Shown here: in pieces, positions 56,423 to 64,000 of the stretch
How positions within the stretch are numbered: the stretch's first letter is position 1
How the letters are laid out: the number at the start of each line of letters is the position of its first letter
Origin: Edolisoma coerulescens
Taxonomy: Eukaryota > Chordata > Aves > Passeriformes > Campephagidae
DNA: 64,000 bases
NCBI GenBank assembly: GCA_013397115.1
Contig: VWZW01001370.1
Location: forward strand, 264,878-328,877
Direction of reading: 5' to 3'
Position numbers and translations under genes: made by a program
Notes under the pieces: generated by a model
What the model saw: only the letters and a program-made list of their open reading frames with translations
Database searches by the model: none
Told to the model about the DNA's origin: nothing

Positions 56423-56654
56423 GTGCAAGATTGCTGCAGTATTGTTGTGATACTGACCAGAGAAATATTTTGAAATAGGTGTTGTAAGATCCAACCAATC
56501 ATTCTAAAGAAGTGGATGGTCAGAGACCAATGGCCTTCTGCCATTCAAGCAAACTAAAATATAAAAACCAACTTGTAAATTAATAAAGAATTCTTTTTCT
56601 CCTTGGACCAGAATCTGTGTTGTTTCTTGCCGTTCCTGGTACAACAACGATGTC

Positions 56655-57425
56655 CCACAGCTGAGCTGGCACCGTGAGTGACGTCCCCACCAGGCACTGT
56701 GGGACATCACCGAGCTCCCCCCGGAGCAGGGGACACCTGTAAACTGTGCCCAACAGCCAGCCCGTGATGGAGGACAGGCACATCCACCCTGCTGGGGGCT
56801 CAGAGAGGGGAGGGGACACAAAGCCCTGCCACGAATGTGTCACCTCTGGCAGAACAACACCCCGGCAGGTCCCTGCCCTCCAGCTCGGGGGCTTTGTCCT
56901 GGTGCAAGGCACCCCCGAGGCTGAGAGCAGGGCTGGATCTCTTTGCCATCTAAACCCCAGTGCACGAGCTGAGCTCCTCTCCAGTGAGAGGCAAGCAGGC
57001 CAAGAAACAAAGCAGGTACATTCCGGGAATGCTGCAGCAGCAAACACCGCATGAATCACGTCGGGCCGCAGCTTCTTCCCCAGAGACGCGCGTGGGGTGG
57101 GCATCCCTCCTCTGGAGCTCGGCCTTTCCAGCACGGACAGGTCCTCCCTGCTGGGAGCGGGGCAGCCACCAGGCAGAGGGAGGTTTCATTCAGCCATGAG
57201 GGGTGGAAGAGCCACACGATGTCCCCTGGCCTCTGTCCCTCCTCCATCTGCACCCTCGGCTGCTCGCCGGCACCAAACCAACTCCACGGGCCTCGGCACA
57301 GGGCACTGCTGCTGCCACAGCACCCAGACCTTCCCTGCTCCTCTGGGATGGCTCTCCCTGAATTCCAATGGGTTTTAATATGGACACGTGAAAAATGGAG
57401 TGGCCCTGGGGAAGAGCAGCGAGGG
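56655..57425. other. Unique GC-rich DNA
   Basis: No gene or repeat is recognised. Confidence 0.45.
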
Positions 57426-57429
57426 GACA

Positions 57430-57690
57430 AAGCTGCAGGAAGGCACCCAGTGAAAACTGATGGAGTTGGAGCTCTGGGCCTGACACTGGGTTGGAGAGCA
57501 AATACAACACAAAAAAACATCAGAACAAAAAAAGAAATCATTGCTGGTCATTGTGTACACAACAGGAGGGATGCTGGAGAATGGGAGTGGGTTCAGAGAA
57601 GAGCTACAGGAATGACTGAGAGACAAAAACACTGGAAAACTCCAGTAGCGTGGAAGGCAGAAGAAGCTCAACCACTTTTCCCAATGCAGG
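57430..57690 (+). mobile_element. Ancient CR1-type LINE fragment (ORF2 3' part)
   Basis: GTGGGTTCAGAGAAGAGCTA at 57588 followed by CAGGAATGACTGAGAGAC is a well-known ORF2-end block of old CR1 elements. The preceding CACTGGGTTGGAGAGCAAAT at 57484 and ACCCAGTGAAAACTG fit the same reading direction. It is heavily diverged, with stops and indels. Called from remembered family structure. Confidence 0.65.
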
Positions 57691-57694
57691 GCAC

Positions 57695-58185
57695 AGGTAG
57701 AACAAGGCTTGGTCCCACCCAGCCAGCACCTGCTGGGCAGCTGTGCAGCCCAAACCAAACCCAGCTCCAGCTGATCCAGACCACTTGTAAAGGACAGCAA
57801 AGCGCCTGATGCAAGCGGTGTGGCTGCTCTCTCATCCAGACCAGCCCTGACGTGGAAAGAGGGTCTCCCTCAGCTGGGCTCACCCCGCTCTGCTCTGCCC
57901 AGGAGGGACTGCCACCCGCAGAGCAGGCTGGCCTCCACAGACAGACAGCACGGGATGGTTCTCCTGCTTCCCTGAGCCTTTCTGGGAGCAGGTCCCAGCT
58001 TTGCAGCTGGAAAAAAGGCACCAGGGACTTGGGCAGAGCAGCGGTGAGGGAGAGATCCTCTGTGGAGACGGGGATGAGCTCAGGAGAGTCCATCTCCTTC
58101 CTCCCCGCAGGGCCCGTGCCAGCTCGGTGAGGTCTCTGCTGGTTTCCTCCTGGCTGTCAGGCCGTGGCAGAGCCGTGCCAGGCTC
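57695..58185. other. Unique GC-rich DNA
   Basis: No gene or repeat is recognised. It leads into the CpG-rich cluster. Confidence 0.45.
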
Positions 58186-58189
58186 CTCA

Positions 58190-58480
58190 CAAGCACCAGA
58201 GCTGCGCCTGCACAGCGGGACGGGGCCGGCCTGGCCGGCCTCCAGCCCTGGCTGCCATCGAACGGGAAATAAGGGAATTGGAGCGAGACCGCAGCGACCA
58301 CCGAGCACTGGCAGCGGTGGGGCAGCCGCCCTCTGCCAGGCACGAGCCCGAACGCTCTGGCAGCCGGGGAGCAGCTGGAGCGTGCCCAGAGGAGGATGAG
58401 GATGGGAGGAAGCCCCGTGTGCCTCGCCCTCCTCGGATGCTCCCGGGCAGCGAGGCAGCCAGGAGTCCCGGGATGCTGCA
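58190..58480. promoter_or_regulatory. CpG-dense block 1 of the 58-60.5 kb cluster
   Basis: About 22 CpG in 290 bases, for example GGGACGGGGCCGGCCTGGCC near 58218, GGAGCGAGACCGCAGCGACC near 58279 and CCCGAACGCTC near 58347. It fits a small CpG island. Overlapping frames of 130-206 codons on both strands have no recognised domain. Promoter role is inferred. Confidence 0.45.
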
Positions 58481-58494
58481 CAGCAGACAGCGCA

Positions 58495-58810
58495 GCCCAA
58501 CAGTATGGACTTTTCTGCTAGTTACATGTTTTATGAAAAGCTGTTGGCAAAAATGTGCATTTTCTTTGGCTGCGTTTTGCATGGATTTGGCAAAAATGTA
58601 ACGTTAGTGTCTCCCCTTGAGAGAACTTTATTGAGTGGAACAAAGTCGGATATTTTTAGCTACCCATTGTTAGCTGAAGAACAAAGCCATAACTAAGATA
58701 TTTTGTCTCTTACACTGAAACGGGACTATCAGACAAATCCATGTACAGTCATATGTGGCTGCCCATTCAGATGGAGCACGAGAGGGAAACTATTTTTAGC
58801 CTGAACACTC
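58495..58810. promoter_or_regulatory. AT-rich high-complexity island with MEF2 and E-box motifs; candidate enhancer
   Basis: CTATTTTTAG at 58790-58799 is a perfect MEF2 consensus. A near match, ATATTTTTAG, lies at 58650-58659. E-boxes CATATG (58750-58755) and CAGATG (58768-58773) lie within 50 bases of the perfect MEF2 site. SOX-like GAACAAAG words occur near 58638 and 58680. The block is flanked by CpG-dense DNA on the left and is not repetitive. MEF2 plus E-box clusters are the known plan of muscle enhancers, though both motif types also act in neurons. No activity evidence exists here. Confidence 0.4.
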
Positions 58811-59139
58811 CACACAACAACCGCATTTCCCTTCCCCTCCAAGCCGGACCACCACAATACACAGGCAGCACCAGAGAGAGCAGCGTTGGCCAGGGGGACC
58901 CGGGGTCACCGCCTGCTGCTGTCCCTGGGGCCATCTGACAAGTGGCATTTATAGGCGAGACCGGGTCATGCCATCCTAAAAAAGGCACTTTAATTTTTCT
59001 GCCTTTTGAGGTGCTTTTCCCCCCCACTCGGAGCTGAAATGATGAGAGGCAACAAGAAACAGCAGAGCGGGGCACAGACGGATCTGGGTGAAGCAGCTCA
59101 ACCCTGAACCCTCCCTGCTTCTCCCAAAACGCTTGTGCG

Positions 59140-59335
59140 TGCCCTGGGGGCCGCTCGGATGAGGACAGGGGGTGCCCACAGGGCAGAGAGAGATGGGCTC
59201 GCAGCCCGCAGGGCGGAACGGAGCCGGCGCAGCCCCGTCCTGGCAGCGCTGCCGCCCTGCCCGCTCCGCACTCCAACCCTCCGGGCTGGAAATGTCGCGG
59301 CTGCGGCTGCCAAGGCGGAGCTTTCGAAAGCTTTA
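59140..59335. promoter_or_regulatory. CpG-dense block 2 of the 58-60.5 kb cluster
   Basis: About 19 CpG in under 200 bases, for example AGGGCGGAACGGAGCCGGCG near 59210 and AATGTCGCGGCTGCGGCTGC near 59291. It ends at TTTCGAAAGC. It is a likely unmethylated patch, and no TATA box or splice donor is seen immediately downstream. Confidence 0.45.
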
Positions 59336-59399
59336 ACCCTGAGACACCAGAGAGCCCAGCACGAGGCTGACAAACCTCCCCCGAGCGCTTCAGTGCTCA

Positions 59400-59620
59400 G
59401 CAAATGACATCAGTGGATTCTGACTGGCGGCGTTTCGCAAAGTATTCGTGTAATAGAAACAAAGCGGTCCATAAATGCCCTGGATTTCTGCGTGTGAGAG
59501 ATGCCGGGAGCTTCTCCTAAACAGTTTTTTGTGGGTTGCACTGGTGAGTCACGGAGAAGTGGCATTAAACACCGAGCATTTGGCGCAGCCAGAATGACCC
59601 TCCGCAGCTCGGGGAGCCGT
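59400..59620. promoter_or_regulatory. Balanced-composition island between CpG blocks; candidate conserved element
   Basis: Complex sequence includes GCGTTTCGCAAAGTATTCG, GTCCATAAATGCCC and GGTGAGTCACGGAG (AP-1/MAF-like). It is not repetitive and is flanked on both sides by CpG-dense DNA. Confidence 0.3.
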
Positions 59621-59754
59621 GACACGCTCACGGCAAAGCACGAGGGGTAAAAGCAGGGTGCCACCGCACAGCCCGAGCTGCCGGGGGGGCACCCACCGTG
59701 TCAGCTGGGGTGGGGGCACCAGAGACACCACCAGAGCAGCCTCCAAATGGCTGC

Positions 59755-60110
59755 AGCACAGCGAGAATCTTTGGGCGCCTCAGCGGCCCATCAGCACCAT
59801 CCTCCCCGAGCGCGGCCGGCCGCTGCCTGCGCAGCGCCTCGCCCCGCCAGCCTCCGGCAGGGCCAGCTCCTGCCTCGCCAAACGCACCTTGTGCCCCTTC
59901 CTGGACAAGTGTCACGCTCCACAGAGATCTCCGTGTAGTCCACCACCTGCCAGTGCCGCTGAGCTCCCACAAAAGCCCAGGAGCAGCAGCAGGCAGCGGC
60001 GATGCCCGGCTGCGCTCGTCTCCCTAAAGCTGCCACCGCACCCCGGTGCCGTGTGTCACCGTAAGCAACCCGCACGGGAGAAAGCGGCCGGAGGACAGAA
60101 CGACACGAAG
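59755..60110. promoter_or_regulatory. CpG-dense block 3, the densest of the cluster
   Basis: Some 15 CpG occur in about 130 bases at 59760-59890 (for example CCCGAGCGCGGCCGGCCGC near 59804) and many more to 60110. The density and length are compatible with a CpG-island promoter. I see no convincing first exon: open frames of 109-175 codons on both strands lack domains. Direction of any transcription is unknown. Confidence 0.5.
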
Positions 60111-60111
60111 G

Positions 60112-60350
60112 AGGAAGCATTAATTACCTGTGGGCTTTTCGGCTGAGCTAGAGCGTCCTGGAGGAGATGCTGCTCTGCCGCTCCTCGCCTGCTCCGCGGG
60201 TTAGGGCTGCTTTGACCAGGGAGCACTGATTGTGTTTTATAAACTTGAAGCACAGTAAGAACTGGTTTAAAATAGAGTGAACGGAGCTGGTGCGGGTGGA
60301 ATTAGACAAACTCTGCGAGCTGCTTTTCCAAAAATAAATTAACTTCTTGC
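60112..60350. promoter_or_regulatory. Island with TAATTA homeodomain motif between CpG blocks; candidate conserved element
   Basis: GCATTAATTACCTG lies at 60117-60130 and contains TAATTA. TGTTTTATAAAC follows at 60234 and AAAATAAATTAAC at 60331. It is complex non-repetitive DNA directly between CpG-rich blocks 3 and 4. Confidence 0.35.
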
Positions 60351-60351
60351 A

Positions 60352-60490
60352 GCCCGCGGAGCAGAGGCGGGGGACGGGGCCTCCCGGGAGAGCTGCCCGA
60401 GTGCCTCTGCCGCTGCTGTCCCCCTTCTGGCACAGCCCCGGGGCTGCGGCTGCCCCAGCCGGGGCACACTCAGTCCCGGGGCTGCATGGG
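60352..60490. promoter_or_regulatory. CpG-dense block 4 of the cluster
   Basis: CAGCCCGCGGAGCAGAGGCG at 60351 and several further CpG run to about 60480. It is short, and closes the CpG-rich cluster. Confidence 0.35.
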
Positions 60491-60798
60491 GAGGGGGCAG
60501 CAGGACCCCGTCCCCCCCAGTCTCTCTGCACCCCCATAAAGTGTCTGTGAACTGGCAGAGGGGAGCAGAGGCACCTGAGGGAGCTGTGCCCTGGCAGAGA
60601 GGAGTGGGGCAGGACCCCGGCCAGGGCTGGGAGTTATGGGTCAGTCCCTGCCAGACTCGTTGCCTCTGCTGGGCATTCCTGGCTGCCCAGGGAGGCCAGT
60701 CTGGGTGAGCAGGGACAGGTCTCCTTGGCACTGCAAAGTGCCCCTGCTTGGGTGAAACTGGGACTGCTGGCTACAGTGAGCTGAAGGAGGGGGCACAG

Positions 60799-61065
60799 AG
60801 AATCACAGGAAAGTTTGGAAGTGTTGGAAGGGACCTTAAAGATCATCCCATTCCAACCCCCTGCCATGGGCAGGGACACCTTCCACTGTCCCAGGCTGCT
60901 CCAAGCCCCATCCAGCCTGGCCTTGGACACTTCCAGGGATCCAGAGGCAGCCACAGCTTCTCTGGGCACCCTGTGCCAAGGCCTCATCACCCTCACAGGG
61001 AACAATTCCTTCCCACTATCCCATCTAACCCTGTCCTCTCATCAGCGTGAAGCCATTTTTCATGG
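60799..61065 (-). mobile_element. CR1 LINE, 3' fragment
   Basis: The plus-strand order is GAATCACAGGAAAG, GGAAGGGACCTTAAAGATC, CAGGCTGCTCCAAGCCCC, GGACACTTCCAGGGATCC at 60925 and AACAATTCCTTCCCACTATC, ending near CTGTCCTCTCATCAG. It shows the third-group wording shared with 20545 and 28217. Insertion lies just beyond the CpG-rich cluster. Confidence 0.94.
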
Positions 61066-61069
61066 CCTG

Positions 61070-63015
61070 GGCTAGCCCCTGCTGGGCTGAGCTGGGCTGA
61101 GCTGCTCCAGTGCAGGCTGTAGCCCTTTGCTGTCCCTTAAATCAACCCTTTCACTTTAGGATCTCAGCAGCTGGCTGAAGCCTGGAGGTTTGCAGGCTCC
61201 TGCTGTTGGGAAGGGAAGAGGATGGAAAGAACACCTTCCTGGGTGCCATCCTCACCAGCTGGGCTCACCAGAGTCCCCTGAGCAGGGAACAGCTCAGGAG
61301 GCAGCAGGAACGCCTGCTCAGCCTGGACCTCCTCCCCCCGTTAATGCTGAGCCCCAAAGGCTCCCTGCCTGTTCTCCCCACTCCTCCTCTGCCTCTGCCC
61401 CGCACACCCCCAGTGCTTCCTCCTCCCTGATAGCAAGCAGAATGATGTCCAGCCACCTGTGCCCCCAGTGCCACTGTGGTGCTGGGGACAGTGCTGGGGG
61501 TAGTCCCCATCTCTCTCCCCAACTTTCAGCCCCCCATCAAAAAAAATAAATCCTGTAGGTTTTTTGACATCAGCAGGGAGGTCCCTGGAAGCAAATCCCT
61601 CTTCCGACCGGCATCCAGGCCAAGGGCAGCCCTCCCCGGGCAGGCAGGACGCCACTCCCCGGGCAGGGAAAGTCCTTTTCCTTCTATTTATTTATATCCA
61701 TCTCGCTGTAAACTCACCCGCCGGCGAACCTGCTGTTCACACTAACAAACACGTCCCTTTGGTCTGTGCAGCAGTCGCTGGCCGGGCAGACACGGAGCGG
61801 GGGGATCTCCACCAGCCCTTCTCCAGCCCTTCCATAAATCCCCGGCTCCCACCGGGTTTGTTTACACAGCAGCTTGTAAGTGAAGTCCTTTTGGCAAAGC
61901 AGCTCCTGGTCTGGGAGAGACCTGAGCCAGAGCCCCACAAGGGCCCACACCAGTAACGGGACAGGCGGGATGGTGCCTGTGTGGGGCTGCAGTGTCACAT
62001 CCAGACACTGCCCAGGAGAGGTCTGCTCACAGAATGTTTGCACAGGGCACAGCTGCAGTCCATACAAAACATCCTTTAGAAGCTGGAGGGTTTTAGGACA
62101 GGCACAAAAAGGGAAACAGTGACATTTTTGGGGTGGAGAGGTGAGAGTTTCTGCATTAACAAGTTTCTGTACCAATACAATGCCTGTGTTGTTGTTTAGG
62201 CTGCTGTCCTTAGAGCTCAGAGCCCACACTGGGCAGTGCAAAAACTTACACTTCCCTCAGGGTCCTTCCAAGCCATCTGCTGTCCATCCACTGCCCCAGC
62301 CCATGGGGGACATTGGAATTTTTGCCAGAAGGTCCTTGCAGAGGAAGATCTTCAGGACAGTTTTGCCACAAGAGCTCGGGTGGGGCAGGACCTTCCTGCA
62401 GCAACATCAGAGCCGTGGCCCAGCGCTGGCAGCCAGGGCAGGGTGAGGAGGAGAGGGAGCTCTGCAGGGTGGGTTCAGGGGCAGCTTCCAGGGCAAGCCC
62501 GGCGTGCTGGGAGCGGTGCAACACCCCAGGCCAGAGGGGCATCTCCTCCCTGCCAGCTCCACGCCTGCTGAGTTTATCCCATCAAACCTTGAGCTGAAAT
62601 TACCCTCAGCAGAGGGGCTCAGCTCTGCCCTGCAGGCTGTGCAGCCCAGGACGAGTGCGCTGATGGCTCAGGACCACCAGCGGGTGGCACGGAGGTGGCA
62701 GACACAGGCTGGGCTGCCCCCCTGGCGATCCCACTGAGAACCAACATCGGTGCATGGGGTCCCTTGCTGCCCGTGGGTGCCACGGTGCTCCAGGGGCGGT
62801 GGCAGGGTGGCAGCGTCACTGTGCACGCTGGGGATGGGGACACCAGGGGTGCTGACGAGGGGAAGCAGCTCGTGGGGTTCGGATGTGGCAGCACCCCGGA
62901 TCCAAGCAGGTGCTAACACGACTTGGGGTTTCTGGCACGGCGTGTGCGGGGCTGGGTTTCTGTCCTGCCGCAGCCCCGAGCAGCGCTGTGCCGGCTGTGC
63001 ATCAGACAGTTTATT
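61070..63015. other. Unique DNA; mixed patch at 61670-61950
   Basis: No gene or repeat is recognised. A short imperfect duplication GGGCTGAGCTGGGCTGAGCTG sits near 61085. The patch 61670-61950 includes TCTATTTATTTATATCC and GGTTTGTTTACACAGC (forkhead-like) and may be regulatory. Confidence 0.45.
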
Positions 63016-63019
63016 TTAG

Positions 63020-63275
63020 CCCCTGAGGCAGGAGGCGGCTGCAGGATCCGGGGCTGAGGCTGTGTGGGCGGCCGGGGGCCGTCAGCCCGTGCCTCCAGCG
63101 CGTGTGACACGCGTTTGGTGTCACCCGAGTGGGAGACCTGCTAGCGGGGTGAAATATGAGCTGCGGGTTCCCGGCTGCAGCTGGAGGAGCTCGTCCTGCA
63201 GCCTGGCTCCGTTCCCTCTCCGGGGCAGGAGGGGCCGGTGCGGAGGCCCGTGGCCGCAGGCACCAACCCCGAGCT
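63020..63275. promoter_or_regulatory. CpG-dense block bordering a 19-bp minisatellite
   Basis: More than 20 CpG lie in about 255 bases, for example GGGCGGCCGGGGGCCGTCAG near 63066 and CCAGCGCGTGTGACACGCG near 63096. It may be a CpG island; it runs straight into the tandem array. Confidence 0.4.
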
Positions 63276-63666
63276 GGGCAGAGGGACACAGGGCAGAGGG
63301 ACGGACACCGGGCAGAGGGACGGACACCGGGCAGCGGGACAGACACCGGGCAGAGGGATGGACACTGGGCAGAGGGACAGACACCGGGTGGAGGGACGGA
63401 CACTGGGCAGCGGGACAGACATCGGGCAGCCGGACAGACAGCGGGCAGAGGGATGGACACTGGGCAGAAGGATGGACACGGGGCAGGGGGACGGACACCA
63501 GGCAGAGAGATGGACACAGGTCAGAGGGACGGACACTGGGCAGCGGGACAGACACCAGGCAGAGGGACAGACAGTGGGCAGAGGGATGGACACTGGGCAG
63601 AGGGACGGACATTGGGCAGTGGGATGGACACTGGGCAGAGGGACGGACATCGGGCAGTGGGACAGC
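63276..63666 (+). repeat. 19-bp minisatellite, 19 full units plus partial ends
   Basis: The consensus unit is GGGCAGAGGGACGGACACC. From 63291 to 63651 there are exactly 19 full units with no insertion or deletion; a 15-base unit precedes and a partial unit follows at 63652. Variation is by substitution only: AGAGGG/AGCGGG/AGTGGG, GACGG/GACAG/GATGG, and the last bases ACC/ACT/ATC. Because 19 is not a multiple of three and the unit has no stop in any plus-strand phase, all frames stay open. This yields spurious proteins with a 19-residue period. The G-rich strand has repeated GGG runs. Confidence 0.98.
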
Positions 63667-63669
63667 CCC

Positions 63670-64000
63670 AGGCCCGTGGGGCTCAGCCCCGGCCGCGCTC
63701 AGCGCCAGCGCAGCTCTGGGGAAACACTGCCCTCAGGAGCTCCTGCCAGGCTCAGGGACGTGGTCAGCAGCCGTGTAGGGTGATTTTTCCTCACAGCCCT
63801 CATATCTCTGCTCCTGAGGTGCTGGAAGGGCCAAACGTCCTCTGCCCAGCACCCGGCCTGATTCTGTGCCCTGAGCCCAGCTGCTCGCTGCAGGAGCTGG
63901 TTTATTGATCATCTCGGCACATCCTCATGGACACCCTCAGCCCAGACCTGCAGCCAGGATCTCTCCAGGGTCAGGATCCCACAAAAAGCCATGGTGTGAC
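63670..64000. other. Unique GC-rich DNA to the window end
   Basis: No gene or repeat is recognised. Confidence 0.45.

Larger units (their letters stand above)
56300..56645 (+). mobile_element. Solo-LTR-like segment (endogenous retrovirus) with CCAAT, TATA and polyadenylation signals
   Basis: In order: CCAAT at 56495-56499 and 56527-56531, TATAAAAA at 56560-56567, AATAAA at 56582-56587. A T-rich stretch follows, with TGTGTTGTTTCTTGCCG and a putative CA end at TGGTACAACA near 56645. This is the full promoter plus short R plus U5 order expected of an LTR. The upstream part has a 36-bp tandem duplication and a perfect hairpin, typical of variable U3 regions. The 5' border is uncertain: TGTGAG at 56306 is one candidate. 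AACGAT occurs at 56278-56283 and 56646-56651, but TG/CA termini do not sit exactly against it, so a target-site duplication is unproven. No internal viral coding sequence is seen. Confidence 0.65.

Noticed and set aside
63276..63666. Possible CRISPR-like array
   Set aside because: Contiguous tandem units with no spacers, in a vertebrate genome. The same applies to the arrays at 50.9 and 53.9 kb.
63062..63908. Frames up to 250 codons with a 19-residue repeated peptide
   Set aside because: They are translations of the 19-bp minisatellite in successive phases, not a repeat protein.

Overview
This window is vertebrate nuclear DNA and almost certainly from a bird. The direct evidence is at least eleven copies of the avian CR1 LINE 3' region. 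They carry the characteristic 8-bp terminal motif (forms of CACAGAAT, or ATTCTGTG on the other strand) and the conserved GGTTGGAAAAGAC / GGTCCNNTCCAACC tail. There are also three to four much older, degraded CR1-type copies and two solo-LTR-like segments. Base composition is GC-rich with many short CpG-dense patches and GC-rich minisatellites, which suggests a gene-dense, recombining avian chromosome such as a microchromosome or a subtelomeric or intergenic stretch. I cannot place it on a chromosome or name the species.

I recognise no protein-coding exon, rRNA, tRNA, CRISPR array or bacterial-type gene. The long open frames, on both strands and up to 368 codons, are what stop-poor GC-rich DNA gives by chance. 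Several are translations of CR1 tails or of tandem repeats. The window reads as intergenic or intronic sequence.

Layout. 0-4 kb is unique GC-rich DNA with a symmetric GATA/E-box cluster near 1.55 kb. 4-7.4 kb is a repeat cluster: a CR1, a very old CR1-type fragment and an AT-rich old repeat-like block. 9-15 kb alternates GC-rich DNA with AT-rich islands that look like conserved non-coding elements, plus one young and one old CR1. 18.5-21 kb holds three CR1 copies in two orientations. 24-27 kb has a CpG-dense block, an isolated reading frame with a signal-peptide-like start, and an assembly gap inside a (CTCCAT)n array. 28-33 kb has two CR1 copies and a solo-LTR-like segment. 34-38.5 kb has two more AT-rich candidate regulatory islands. 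45-49.5 kb has three CR1 pieces and a further candidate element.

50.9-54.5 kb holds a higher-order CT-rich minisatellite, an old CR1 ORF2 relic, a 32-bp minisatellite and a CpG-dense block. 56.3-56.65 kb is a second solo-LTR-like segment with a perfect hairpin and a 36-bp tandem duplication. 58.0-60.5 kb is the most gene-like part: four CpG-rich patches interleaved with three AT-rich candidate regulatory islands, one of them with MEF2 and E-box motifs. 60.8 kb has a CR1, and the window ends with a CpG-rich patch joined to a 19-bp minisatellite that is perfectly phase-locked.

No pathway or operon can be assembled. The biological content is repeat history plus candidate cis-regulation. No previously undescribed system can be supported. 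The strongest leads are the 58-60.5 kb CpG/regulatory cluster, the 1.55 kb motif dyad and the structured minisatellites.
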